Shown here: positions 1 through 11,472 of the stretch, piece by piece
Layout: each line of letters begins with the position of its first letter
Position numbering within the stretch: position 1 is the first letter of the stretch
Source of the DNA: Anabas testudineus
Taxonomy: Eukaryota; Chordata; Actinopteri; Anabantiformes; Anabantidae
DNA: 64,000 nucleotides
Direction: 5' to 3'
NCBI RefSeq assembly: GCF_900324465.2
Contig: NC_046615.1
Span: 23,149,361 to 23,213,360 of the forward strand
The notes under the pieces: model-generated
What the model was told of the DNA's origin: nothing
Seen by the model: only the letters and a program-made list of their open reading frames with translations
The model's database searches: none
Position numbers and translations under genes: made by a program

Positions 1-263
1 ATATTGAAGTGTTAACTGCCTCTAGTTACTGATGAGTTCAAGGTCCCCGAGTAAAAAGCGCATGAGGTTAAAGCAGAAATTCCAGAAAAGCAGAAGTTTA
101 TTTTCTTAAAACAAATACAAATACTCATTTCTATATATTATTGCATCATTTCCAACATCATTAAATTTTAAATGAACATCAAACCTCATCTAAAGTCTAA
201 ACACACTGTGTCAGGTGACTCGTGGAATTTAGTTTGGTGTGAGTTTGTTTCAACAGGTGAAGG

Positions 264-391
264 TTATAAACCTGCACTGAGAGGTGGAGCCGAGATTCAT
301 CATCACGTTTCCTGAAATAAAACTAAAAATTAGTCTGAGCTGCAGTCGAAGACGACGCTGAACAGCTCAGCAGAGTCTCTGTCAAACACTG
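264..391 (+). promoter_or_regulatory. TATA-like box and non-coding exon 1 of the first TRIM copy
   Basis: TTATAAA lies at 264-270. About 25 bases downstream a conserved block begins that is shared with the other TRIM copies. It ends at a strong donor, CACTG|GTGAGTACAG, with the exon ending at 391. The matching acceptor CCCTCAG ends at 758, nine bases before the ATG. The same arrangement recurs at 15596-15723. The transcription start itself is inferred. Confidence 0.6.
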
Positions 392-767
392 GTGAGTACA
401 GAACATTTTATTTATTCACATTTGTTGAATGAGTCACGTTTACAGAGACCTTTGTACTACTGAGTTTTTTATGATTCAGATGATATTATAAAGTATTTTC
501 ATGTGAAACACTTCTATTTCTCGACCTGTCATCATTACTGTTGTCATGACTCAGACTCAGTAAAACACAGATCACTAGAGGAAACGTCCAGGACACAGAC
601 ACAGACAGACTCTCACATATTTATTCATCACTAATGTTGATGTTTGTGCTGCTGCAGCTGCTGAAATGAATTGTAGTAAATTTAGTCATCAGTTGTCTCC
701 GACTACTACTAAACAAAGAGAACTAATCAGAATTTAGTTTATCATCCTCCTCCCTCAGTGTGTAGAT

Positions 768-2081
768 ATGTCTGCTGCCAGCTGTCTGCTGACTGAAGAT
801 CAGTTTCTTTGCTCCATCTGTCTGGATGTGTTCACTGATCCAGTCTCCATACCATGTGGACACAACTTCTGTAAAGACTGTATCACTGAATACTGGAGTA
901 TTAATGTCCAGTGTCGATGTCCCAACTGTAACAAGCGTTACAATAAGAGACCTGAGCTGCAGATCAACACCTTCATCTCTGAGATGGCTGCTCAGTTCAG
1001 ACAGTCAGCTCAACAGAAAACCAGCAGCAGCAGCTCAGAGCAACAAGATGTCGAACCAGAAGTTCATCAGATGATCCAGAAGAGACGACTGAAGATTCAG
1101 GAGATCAAAGCCTCAGTGCAGCTCAGTAACAAAGATGCAGACAGAGAGATAGCAGAAGGTGTTCAGGTGTTCACTGCTCTGAAGGAGTCTGTAGAGAGAG
1201 GCCAGGCTGAACTCATCAAGACCATCAAAGAGAAGCAGAGAACAACAGAGAAACAGGCTGAAGACTTCATCAAAGAGCTGGAACAGGAAATATCTGATCT
1301 GAACAAGAGAAGCTCTGAGGTGGAGCAGCTCTCCCAGTCTGAAGACCACCTCCATCTACTCCAAGTGCACTCATCCCTGAACACTGCTCCACCCACCAAG
1401 GACTGGGCAGAGGTCAGCATCCGTCCTTCTTCTTATGAGGGAGCTGTGGTGAGAGCTGTGGCTCAGTTGGAGGAGAAGCTCACTGAAAAGATGAAGAATC
1501 TGTTTAAGGTTGAGTTGAAGAGGATCCGTCAGTTTGCAGTAAATTTGACTCTTGATGTTAATACAGCTCATCCTAAACTCATTCTGTCTGGTAGCCAAGT
1601 AAAACACGGTGACGTAAAGAAGAATCTCCCAGACAATCCAGAGAGGTTTGATCCTCACACTTGTGTTTTAGCAAAACAAAGTTTCTCTTCAGGACGATTT
1701 TACTACGAGGTTCAGGTTAAAGGGAAAACTGACTGGGATGTAGGAGTGGTCAGAGAGTCCATCAACAGGAAGGGGAAAATCACAGCAAACCCTCAGAATG
1801 GATTCTGGACTATTTGTTTGAGGAATGGCAGAGAGTACTATGCTGCTGCTTCGGCTGCAGTCTGTCTGTCTCTGAGGTCTCAGCCTGAGAAGGTGGGGGT
1901 TGTTTGTGAATTATGAGGGGGGTCTGGTCTCCTTCTATGATGCTGATACTGCAGCTCTATCTACTCCTTCACTGGCTGCACCTTCACTGAGAAACTCTTC
2001 CCATACTTCAGTCCTTCTCTTAATTATGGTGGTACAAACGCTGCCCCTCTGATCATCACCGCTGTCAGTCACACTGAGTAA
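768..2081 (+). pseudogene. TRIM39/bloodthirsty-like E3 ligase copy 1, frameshifted in SPRY
   Basis: The protein is a RING E3 ubiquitin ligase of the fish TRIM39/bloodthirsty group. The C3HC4 RING lies at residues 15-54 (C15, C18, C30, H32, C35, C38, C51, C54), followed directly by a coiled coil (about 98-250) and PRY-SPRY. There is no B-box. The frame closes at 1916 because of an extra T near 1889; a T is missing again near 1950, after which the frame matches copy 5 down to a stop at 2079-2081. Copy 5 (16100) is nearly identical but intact at this place. The two changes sit at the edge of an indel-noisy stretch, so sequencing error is as likely as real decay. If real, the product would lack the last third of SPRY. 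It retains the PRY motif, unlike copies 3, 4, 6 and 7. Confidence 0.8.
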
Positions 2082-2156
2082 AATAATGTGATTTAGCTTC
2101 ATTTATTATATTAATTTACATATTTAAGCAGATGTTTTCTTCATATTCTGATCATG

Positions 2157-4616
2157 ACTGTAACAATGTTGGGCGGTAAAATCCACAGCAAAATAGCATG
2201 TGTGTACCACAATAGGTAAAACTAAAGTCAATATATTCTTCTGTCTATGTTTGTTGCTTCCTTACACTGTTGAAGATACTGCAGTAGTTATCAACTGTTT
2301 GTTCTTGACATTGTTGGTGAATTGCTGTGTCACTCAGCTCATCACTGTGGGTATATGCACATGTTCACACTGACGAGACAAATAAATGGAGACTGACTCA
2401 TAAAACTGTTTTATATTAGTACCACAGGTCAGAAACTCCACAGGAACTTTAAAAGCCACAGTGATTTTTCTGTATCACAATGGAAATCAATGTTTGATTA
2501 TTATTGGAAACAGGTTCTTGTGGCATAATTAGGAATTCTACTGACATATATTTTTCTCTATTCTTATTATCTAATGTAAAATTACTGGATTACTAGCACA
2601 TCTGCATTGTTATGTACATTTCTTTTGTCATATCATCCTGTAAAACGTCCGATTACTTCTTGCAAATAACCTGAACATCAATCAGGTTCAGGTTTTAAAT
2701 GTCTACGTAGAACTTTAGGAGTGGCAGAAAGTCCAACATGCTGGAGAAAATCACAGCTCGTATGAAAAGCCCCCCAAACAAATATCCCACCCTCCAGTCG
2801 TGTCTGTCTCTTCTTTACGGCTGCTCCTTCACTTAGAAACTCTTCCATTCTTCAGTCCCTGTTCAAATGATTCTTTTTTGTTATCATTGTAGTTTCTAAA
2901 GAGAAACACAGGTTTCATCTCCTGATAGTTTTACTCTAAACTCTCTGTACTTATTCCTGTAATTTCTTCTCCTCATACCAAGTTGTCCAAATGATTTTTT
3001 TGTATTTACTGATAATTGTTTTAATCCAATCAAACGTTAACTAAGCTTCTCTGTGGTGCTGGTGTGTTGCTGTGTTTCTTCACATTACACACCACTATGT
3101 GTATTGCATGTGTCCTTGTGCGTGTTAACAAGACAAATAATGGAGACTGACTGACATTATAACGTCCTCGTGGTGGAAGTTTAAACTGCAGCTGGAGACC
3201 AAACGTGGACATGATTGTCTTAATAACAGAGTCACAAATATGATGCAGAAACTAAACAAGCTGGATGCAGCAGTGAAATAAAAAGTAAGGTAAAGATATT
3301 TAAACTAAAAATGAAAATGAGAAGCCATGTTCTTTTTAAACACCCTTATTAGAAGTAAAGTACTGTGAAAGACTATTAGCCCCATTCTTTATATTTTTTT
3401 CATTACATGTCACTTAAATGATTCAGATCAAACTAATTTTAATATAAACACAAAGTAATTTGGGTGAGGGACTCTACCCTGACAAAATAAAAGTACCCTC
3501 AACAACCACATGATGTCATGAGATATAATCATACAGTAGATAACACTGATATAAATGAATCCTCACTGTCATATTATTATTCTGAGATACATAATGTTTG
3601 GTTGTTAATGTGTTTACTTTAATTTCTCAACTACATTTATAGTTTAAACCACCGTGTGTTATTTAGATAAATCTTTATATTAAAACTGATCAGTAATCAG
3701 ATCGTGTTAGTGAAGAAAGATTCAGGATGTAACTCAGATATGTAAGGTTTGTGTGAAAAAGAAAAAACGAATGAAACTCGTGCAGACCATAAATAGTCAG
3801 TTTTTTTAATGAGGCAATGAACCCTGACTGAAGATGAAGGTGGGGTTGGGTAGAGAGAAGAGGAGGTTGGGGGGAGGGGGGGGTGGGGGGGGGGGGGGGG
3901 AGTGGGGGAGGGGGGTTGGGTAGGGCTGGAGTAGAGGAGCAGCTTAGGGGGATACACAAAGTGCCTCGAAACGTCCGCGACGCATATAATACTGTAATGA
4001 TTTTTTACGAGAATAACTCTGCCCATACCAGAGGGGTGGGGCGGGTCAGCCTCATGGAAATGAGAGATCAAATCCCTGAACATTGAGACTGACGCTATCT
4101 GAGCCCTCTTCGAGCTCGAACGACGTAGCTGCCTCCTTCGCCTTCTTCTTTTCCTACAAAAGAACTGAAGTGGACCCTCCAATCAGGTTTTTCTGACCTC
4201 ACAGCTCAGCAGGTCTCTCGGGTGACACCTGGTGATCTCATGCTATCCTATTTACCCTTCTGTTACACCTCACCAGAAACCTCTCAGGGCCACAGCCTCG
4301 TGAGTCCAGCTCAGTCATGTTGTAACGAGAGACAGATGATTCACAAATTAATTATATAAAACCTCAGAAGTTACTGGATTCACAGAAATTCTGTTAAGTA
4401 ATTAAAATAGACAACTCCCAGTCTGTGTGCAAACCCAGAGCGCAGTACAGACTTTTATTGATGAAGAACAGCACGTATCCCAGAGATGCTGCGGTACAAA
4501 CACTCCACCCTGTGCACTTTAATTATCGTCATTCATTGTCTGACTACTACAACTAAACAAAGATAACTACTAATCACTACAGCTTTGTTTTCATCCTTCC
4601 TCCCTCAGGTGTAGAT
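2157..4616. repeat. Indel-rich duplicate of 9750-12054 (TRIM 3' flank and next promoter)
   Basis: This stretch follows 9750-12054 closely in order, but one- or two-base insertions and deletions occur every few tens of bases and substitutions are few. It holds the 3' flank of a TRIM gene, AT-rich intergenic DNA, a G-rich tract and a degraded equivalent of the non-coding exon seen at 11560-11666 (here about 4090-4240). I see no independent gene. Open frames at 3690-4182 are products of the G/C tract. Confidence 0.85.
3867..3923 (+). repeat. Poly-G / GGGT tract
   Basis: This is a nearly pure G run broken by single A and T bases, the counterpart of the tract at 11473-11505. Many G runs of three or more make it a potential G-quadruplex. 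The sequence just after it (about 3924-4080) does not match the other copy well, as expected where reads fail across poly-G. Confidence 0.9.
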
Positions 4617-5836
4617 ATGCTGCTGCCAGCTGTCTCTGACGAAGATCAGTTTCTTTGCTCCACTGTCTGGATGTGTTCACTGATCCGTCTCCATACCATG
4701 TGGACACAACTTCTGTAAAACTGATCACATGAATACTGGAATATAATGTCCAGTTTCATGTGTCCTGTCTGTAAAAGACTTTCAACAACATGAGACCTGA
4801 GCTGCAGATCAACACCTTCATCTCTGAGATGGCTGCTCAGTTCAGACAGTCAGCTCAACAGAAAACCAGCAGCAGCAGCTCAAGGCAACAAGTTGTCAAA
4901 CCAAGAAGTTCATCAGATGATCCAGAAGAGACGACTGAAGATTGGAGATCAAAGCCTCAGTGCAGCTCAGTACAAGATGCAGACAGAGAGATAGCAGAAG
5001 GTGTTCAGGTGTCACGCTCTGAAGGAGTCTGTAGAGAGGCCAGGCGAACTCATCAAGACCATCAAAGAGAAGCAGAGAACAACAGAGAAAACAGGCTGAA
5101 GACTATCAAAGAGCTGGAACAGGAAATATCTGATCTGAACAAGAGAAGCTCTGAGGTGGAGCAGCTCTCCCAGTCGGAAGACCACCTCCACCTCCACCTC
5201 CTCCAGACTTTCCCATTCTGAATACTGGCAGTTCCATCAAGGATCTGACAAGAAGTCAGCACCGTCCTCTTCTATGAGGGAGCTGTGGTGAGAGCTGTGG
5301 CTCAGTTGGAGGAGAAGCTCAGAAAACCAGATGAAGAACGTTTGAGGCTGAGTTGAAGAGAGTCCAGCAGTTTGCAGATCCTCATATAATACTTTGCAAA
5401 TCCCAACAGTCTAACAACTGCGAGTTCCTTATCAATTAAGAATTCACTTCAGGAAAGTTTTATTTTGATGTTGATAAAAAACTTGTCTACTTGGACTTTA
5501 GAGAGTCCAGAAAGTCCAACATTGGAGAGAAATCATGTTGAGGCCCACAAAGTGGTTTACTGGATGTATGTGCAAGTCAGCTAGGTGGTGTGATTGCAGC
5601 TGCTGACCCACCAGTCCGTCTGTCTCGGAGGTCTCAGCCTGAGAAGGTGGGGGTGTTTGTGGACTATGAGCAGGTCTGGGTCTCCTTCTATGATGCTGAT
5701 ACTGCAGCTCCCATCTACTCCTTTACTGGTGCTCTCACTGAGAAACTCTTCCCATTCTTCGTTCCTGTCCAAATGATGGGGTTAAAGGTTCCTGGTGAGT
5801 TTTTTTCTAAGACAGCACAAGTTATGTTTAAAGTGA
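4617..5836 (+). pseudogene. TRIM39/bloodthirsty-like copy 2, many indels
   Basis: This is a full-length counterpart of the 12055 gene, from an ATG at 4617 to a stop equivalent at 5834-5836, but broken by many one- and two-base indels across RING, coiled coil and SPRY. The longest open pieces encode the end of RING with the coiled coil (4790-5221) and the SPRY end (5590-5844). It carries the linker variant shared with copies 4 and 7. Because indels far outnumber substitutions and continue into non-coding flanks at the same rate, I think unpolished sequence is more likely than a true pseudogene. As written it could not encode a TRIM protein. Confidence 0.8.
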
Positions 5837-7455
5837 GACAATGAACGCATCGCATGTTGTTTCAGTGCAGCATCACTAACCACACAGTTCATAAAACCGA
5901 TACCAAAACCAACCTGGAACCTTAAAAATCCAAAAGGTTCCTGTTTACGTTCTTACAGAGTCGTGTCTTTTGAGGAGATGAGATACAACTATCCAGTATT
6001 GCATGTTGGCCTTGTCTCTTACACATTGTGATTTTTCCATGTCATCTATATGACGTAGTGTAGAAAATCATACCTTCATAGTAACTGGTCATTCATAATT
6101 CATGTTGAGGACCTTTTTGTAGACACAGTTCTTTACTATATTTATTCTGAGAGACTCTCTAAGGCGCCTTTTTAACCCCTTCATATTACGACCTGTTACT
6201 AATCACCTGTTAGTTGCAATTCTTGCAGCTCTTTTTCTTAGAACCCTACTTTTCTAACTTTGTGTGTAATTTGTTTCCTCTTTTTCTATTTTATAATTAC
6301 ATTCTGTTTTTATGTATATTTACACAGTGCTCATCTTTTTCTAAATTGGGTTATATGTGCAATTGGAATAAATAAAAGTCACAGGTACAGACAAACAGTA
6401 ATGATCTATATTTTAGGTTTCACTACTTGATGACGGTTACACCATTTGAAGGCTGCAGGCTGTATATATCTAGCCCCATCAGATGATCGATAACTCTGTG
6501 CTTTTACAGAGTATATAAGTTCCTGATGTACATCCTGTAAATGAAGCCTGTGGTTTAACATGTTGGTTTAATAAAGATAATCCTTTAAATCATCTAGTGT
6601 TCATTATTTTTTTTCCATTTCCTCCTCATTACTATACCACATTTTTTTGAACAACTGGAAAATTAAAGTACTTAAAGAAGAACATGTTTTACATTTACAT
6701 ATTTACTATATATTAAAATTCCCCACTGGCCCTTACAGTCAGTCTTGTCCTTAAGTTCAGGTCCTTCATCACGGGCCGGGAGCCTGGGATCCGGCACAGT
6801 ACCTCTAGGACTGCACTCATCTGGACAGAGACCTCAATGTCGTTCCTGGAATCTGCAGGAGTCACTCTCCAAGTTTTGTGGACACTGCCCCGTGTACTGA
6901 TTATGTCTATTTCACATTTTACCAGTCTGTTCAAGGCTGGAACTATTTACAGTGTGTTTCCCAGATGGGAATCACCCGCTCCACGAGCTGACAATCAGAA
7001 CCGAGCGCGGTGCCGTTCCAGTCTGAAGTCCACAGAAGCTGTTGCATAAAGACGCATTAAAACTGGACTCAAGTAACTATTGAATGCTGGGGGCTTTTAC
7101 TTGTACAGGGTATTTGTACACTGTGAACTGCACTACTACTTTATCAAAGAGCTGGAGAAGTAAGAAGAAGGTAAACCTGAGGATGGTGGTTAATGAGCTG
7201 GAGGGACGCTCTGTAAACAGAACTTATTGTTTCTAGAACGTGTTTAACATGGGAAACGTGGCAGAGACATCTATATGAAGACTTGAAAAACCAGGTACGG
7301 AAGGAAATGTGACCTTAGAGCAGAGTGTGTCAAACTGAGATCACATCAAATGTGTATTAGAGTGCCCCCTGAACCCAAACCCCCCCAGTATATAGCTCAT
7401 ACTCCGCTAATACTACAAATCCAAATGTTTTTGTTGGAGCTCTTCATCATCTTCA
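5837..7455. repeat. Indel-rich duplicate of 13303-14985
   Basis: This is the 3' flank of copy 2. It contains AATAAA at 6570-6575, equivalent to 14072-14077, and a GC-richer block at 6720-7050 equivalent to 14231-14570 that I could not classify. No gene is seen. The match to the downstream copy ends near 7455 (CTTCACTTCA against CTTCACTTCACT). Confidence 0.85.
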
Positions 7456-7497
7456 CTTCAACTCCTCAGTCTAGAAGTGTGAACAGTCCGAGCAGGT

Positions 7498-7973
7498 TGT
7501 GATCTGACCTACCCGGAGAGGGAAGGGCCTCTAACATTGGCACACCACTGTAGCTCTCTCCACGACAACACAGACACAGGTCGGTTCTTTGAAACGGGTG
7601 TTTATTGCATTCCTTCGACAGTTTCTTAGTCACACTGTGAGAACTGTATTCATGAACAGTACACAGTACATTAGGAATTAACACGGTACCTGGCATGTAC
7701 GAACGAAAGTAGAGATACTTTAAACACATTAAACAAATACAACATTGGCCACTTGTCATGAAAAGAGGTCCGTAAATCTTTGAGTCTCTTTGAATGTCTG
7801 GTGTTGGCTTCAGATGTAGACAACTTAAACTTTAAGTACAATATAGCAGAGTCTCGAAGGAGCCATCTGCTCACCTGCAGTCCATGTAGCGCAGTCTTCA
7901 TTAGCTTCCTCCCGCTTAATCCCTAGAGTCTAGTGAGACATATCACCTTATATCCTAATATCCCTTAATCACA
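7498..7973 (-). mobile_element. Possible solo LTR (minus orientation), family unassigned
   Basis: This unique block interrupts the TRIM repeat unit. Its ends form the inverted pair TGTGAT and ATCACA. On the minus strand AATAAA falls about 100 bases before the 3' end, which would fit a U3-R-U5 layout. No internal coding region and no clear target-site duplication are seen. It could equally be ordinary intergenic DNA. It looks old and solitary. Confidence 0.3.
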
Positions 7974-8246
7974 AATTACATATTGTAATGTTAACATTTC
8001 AATAAAACTCCATTATCATGTAACCATTTGAAACAAAGGCAAACAATCTGCAGCATATCATAACCTCATACCATGAACACAATACAGAGGCACTTCCATG
8101 TAGTCCTCTGTTGGGGGAAATAATGTGGAATTTAGAATCAGTCTCCTGAAATTCACCTGATCATTGTCTGACTACTACAACTAAACAAAGATAACTACTA
8201 ATAACTACAGCTTTGTTTTCATCCTTTCCTCCCTCAGTGTGTAGAT
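7974..8246 (+). other. Upstream region of TRIM copy 3, without the usual exon 1
   Basis: Similarity to the other TRIM units resumes only at about 8157, giving the acceptor CCCTCAG just before the ATG. The conserved non-coding exon with its GTGAGTACAG donor is absent between 7456 and 8156. Copy 3 must use another first exon or start within this block. Confidence 0.6.
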
Positions 8247-9803
8247 ATGTCTGCTGCCAGCTGTCTGCTGACTGAAGATCAGTTTCTTTGCTCCATCTGT
8301 CTGGATGTGTTCACTGATCCAGTCTCCATACCATGTGGACACAACTTCTGTAAAACCTGCATCACTGAAAACTGGAATATTAATGTCCAGTGTCGATGTC
8401 CTGTCTGTAAAAGACTTTACAACATGAGACCTGAGCTGCAGATCAACACCTTCATCTCTGAGATGGCTGCTCAGTTCAGACAGTCAGCTCAACAGAAAAC
8501 CAGTAGCAGCAGCTCAGAGCAACAAGATGTCGAATCAGGAGAAGTTCCCTGTGACGTCTGCACTGGAACCAAACTGAAGGCCCTGAAGTCCTGTCTGGTG
8601 TGTCTGACCTCTTACTGTGAGACTCACCTGGAGCCCCATCTGACAACGTCAGGTCTGAGAAGACATCAGCTGATCGACCCTGTAGAGAAACTGGAAGAAA
8701 GGATGTGTGAGAAGCACGATAAACTGCTGGAGCTGTTCTGTAAGACGGATCAGATGTGTGTCTGTATGTTCTGTACAATGTTAGACCACAAGACTCATGA
8801 TGTTGTTCCTGTGAAAGAAGAATATGACATAAAGAAGGCAGAGCTGCAGAAGACAGAGGCTGAAGTTCATCAGATGATCCAGAAGAGACGACTGAAGATT
8901 GAGGAGATCAAAGCCTCAGTGCAGCTCAGTAACAAAGATGCAGACAGAGAGATAGCAGAAGGTGTTCAGGTGTTCACTGCTCTGAAGGAGTCTGTAGAGA
9001 GAGGCCAGGCTGAACTCATCAAGACCATCAAAGAGAAGCAGAGAACAACAGAGAAACAGGCTGAAGACTTCATCAAAGAGCTGGAACAGGAAATATCTGA
9101 TCTGAACAAGAGAAGCTCTGAGGTGGAGCAGCTCTCCCAGTCTGAAGACCACCTCCACCTCCTCCAAATGCACTCATCCCTGAACACTGCTCCACCCACC
9201 AAGGACTGGACAGAGGTCAGCATCCGTCCTCCAGTATATGAGGGGACAGTGAGTAGAGTTGTAGCTCAGTTGGAGGAAAAGCTCAGTAAACAGATGAAGA
9301 AGGTTTTTGAAGCTGAACTGAAGAGAGTCCAGCAGTTTGCAGTGGATGTGACACTTGATCCTGATGGACAACAGATGAAAAAGGGGGACAACTGTCGATG
9401 TGTTTTATCAGAGCAGGGATTCACTTCAGGAAAGTTTTACTTTGGGGTTCAAGTTAAAAGGTGGTCTACATGGACTTTAGGAGTGGCCAGAAACAGGCTC
9501 AGGTTTAGACAAGTCACCCTGTGCCCCGATAATGGTTACTGGACTGTATATTTAACCCACCCAACCAAGTATTATGCAGCTGCTGACCCACCAGTCCATC
9601 TGTATCTGACGTCTCATCCTAAGAAGGTGGGGGTGTTTGTGGATTATGAAGAGGGCCTGGTTTCATTTCATGATGCTGATACTGCAGCTCTTATCTACTT
9701 CTTTACTGGCTGCACCTTCACTGAGAAACTCTTCCCATTCTTCAGTCCCTGTAACAATGTTGGCGGTAAAATCCACAGCAAAAATAGCTGTGTACCACAA
9801 TAG
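8247..9803 (+). CDS. TRIM39/bloodthirsty-like E3 ligase copy 3, with B-boxes
   Basis: At 518 aa this is the longest and best-preserved member of the array, encoded in one exon. The RING lies at residues 15-54. A B-box1-like zinc segment follows (about 101-140: C102, C105, C116, C119, C124, H127), then B-box2 (about 154-184: C154, H157, C165, C173, C176, H181, H184), a coiled coil (about 190-350) and a B30.2/SPRY domain to the C-terminus. The family ubiquitinates targets bound by B30.2; many fish members act in antiviral defence. The PRY part is shortened: the segment with the NLPDNPERFD-type motif of copy 5 is missing. It is the only one of seven copies with residues 99-205. It sits in tandem with copies 2 and 4. 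The chosen ATG is shared with all copies. The TRIM class is secure; substrate and exact orthologue are unknown. Confidence 0.92.
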   Translation: MSAASCLLTEDQFLCSICLDVFTDPVSIPCGHNFCKTCITENWNINVQCRCPVCKRLYNMRPELQINTFISEMAAQFRQSAQQKTSSSSSEQQDVESGEVPCDVCTGTKLKALKSCLVCLTSYCETHLEPHLTTSGLRRHQLIDPVEKLEERMCEKHDKLLELFCKTDQMCVCMFCTMLDHKTHDVVPVKEEYDIKKAELQKTEAEVHQMIQKRRLKIEEIKASVQLSNKDADREIAEGVQVFTALKESVERGQAELIKTIKEKQRTTEKQAEDFIKELEQEISDLNKRSSEVEQLSQSEDHLHLLQMHSSLNTAPPTKDWTEVSIRPPVYEGTVSRVVAQLEEKLSKQMKKVFEAELKRVQQFAVDVTLDPDGQQMKKGDNCRCVLSEQGFTSGKFYFGVQVKRWSTWTLGVARNRLRFRQVTLCPDNGYWTVYLTHPTKYYAAADPPVHLYLTSHPKKVGVFVDYEEGLVSFHDADTAALIYFFTGCTFTEKLFPFFSPCNNVGGKIHSKNSCVPQ

Positions 9804-9970
9804 GTAAAACTAAGTCAATATATTCTTCTGTCATATGTTCTGTTGCTTCTTACTGTTGAAGATACTGCAGTAGTTGATCACGTGTTCTGTTTCTTGACCA
9901 TTGTTGGTGAATTGCTGTGTATCTCAGCTCATCACTGTGTGTATATGCACATGTTCACACTGACGAGACA

Positions 9971-9976
9971 AATAAA
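9971..9976 (+). terminator. Poly(A) signal AATAAA after TRIM copy 3
   Basis: AATAAA lies 168 bases after the stop of the 8247 gene. It is the first canonical signal downstream. Confidence 0.5.
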
Positions 9977-11472
9977 TGGAGACTGACTCATAAAACTGTT
10001 TTATATTAGTACCACAGGTCAGAAACTCCACAGGAACCTTTAAAAGCCACAGTGATTGTTTCTGTATCACAATGAGAATCAATGTTTGATTATTATTGGA
10101 AACAGGTTCTGTGTCATAATTAGGAATTCTACTTACATATATTTTTCTCTATGTCTTATTATCTAATGTAAAATTACTGATTACTGCACATATGCATTGT
10201 TTATGTACATTTCTTTTTGTCATATCATCCTGTAAAAACGTCCGATTACTTCTTGCAAATAACCTGAACATCATATCAGGTTCAGGTTTAAAGGTCTACG
10301 TAGACTTTAGGAGTTGGCAGAAAGTCCAACATGCTGGGAGAAAAATCACAGCTCTGTATGAAAAGCCCCCAAACAAATATCCACCCTCCAGTCTGTGTCT
10401 GTCTCTTCTTTACTGGCTGCTCCTTCACTTAGAAACTCTTCCCATCCTTCAGTCCCTGTTCAAATGATTCTTTTTTGTTATCATTGTAGTTTCTAAAGAG
10501 AAACACAGGTTTTATCTCCTGATAGTTTTACTCTATAACTCTCTGTACTTATTCCTGTAATTTCTTCCTCATGCCAAGTTCCCAAATGATTTTTTTTGTA
10601 TTTTACTGATAAATTGTTTTAATCCAATCAAAACGTACTCATAAGTTTCTCTGTGGTTGCTGGTGTGTTGCTGTGTTTCTTCACATTACCACCACTATGT
10701 GTATTGCATGTGTCCTTGTGCGTGTTAACAAGACAAATAAATGGAGACTGACTGACATTAAACGTCCTCTGGTGGAGTTTATCAAACTGCAGCTGGAGAC
10801 CAAACGTGGACATGATTGTCTTAATTAACAGAGTCACAATATGATGCAGAAACTATAACAACATGGATGCAGCAGTGAAATAAAAAGTAAATGTAAAGAT
10901 ATTTAAACTAAAAATGAAAATGAGAAGCCATGTTCTTTTCTTAAACACCTTATTAGAAGTCAGTAAGTACTGTGAAAGACTATTAGCCCCATTCTTTATA
11001 TTTTATTCATTACATGTCACTTAAATGATTCAGATCAAACTAATTTTAATATAACACAAAGTAATTTGTGGTGAGGGGACTCTACCCTACAAAATAAAAG
11101 TACCCTCACAACCACATGATGTCATGAGATATAATCAGTACAGTAGGATAACACTGATAATAAATGAATCCTCACTGTCATATTATTATTCTGAGATACA
11201 TAATGTTTGGTTGTTTAATGTGTTACTTTAATTTCTCAGACTACATTATAGTTTAAACTCACCGTGTGTTTATTTAGATAAATCTTTATATTAAAACTGA
11301 TCAGTAATCAGATCGTTGTAGTGAAGTAAAAGATTCAGGATGTAACTCAGATATGTAGAAAGGTTTGTGTTTGTAGAAGAAGAAAAAACTAAACTGAAAC
11401 TCCTGTCAGACCATAAATATGTCAGTGTGTTTTTAAGGAGGCAATGAACCCTGACTGCCACAGTTACACAGA

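Larger units (their letters stand above)
1..2156. repeat. Segmental duplicate of 15333-17489
   Basis: Base 1 corresponds to base 15333. The offset of 15332 holds without any gap as far as the TRIM start codons (768 and 16100). Differences up to about 1880 are mainly scattered substitutions, as expected of true paralogues. The match stops at about 2156, where the sequence jumps to the flank that follows the 8247 gene. Confidence 0.9.

Noticed and set aside
3690-4182. Proline-rich open frames on the minus strand and a glycine-rich one on the plus
   Set aside because: They are translations of the poly-G/poly-C tract, with no counterpart in the cleaner duplicate.
6713-7049. Possible transposon coding fragment in the duplicated TRIM 3' flank, also at 14231-14563
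   Set aside because: No motif of a transposase or reverse transcriptase could be recognised on either strand, and the frames differ between copies.
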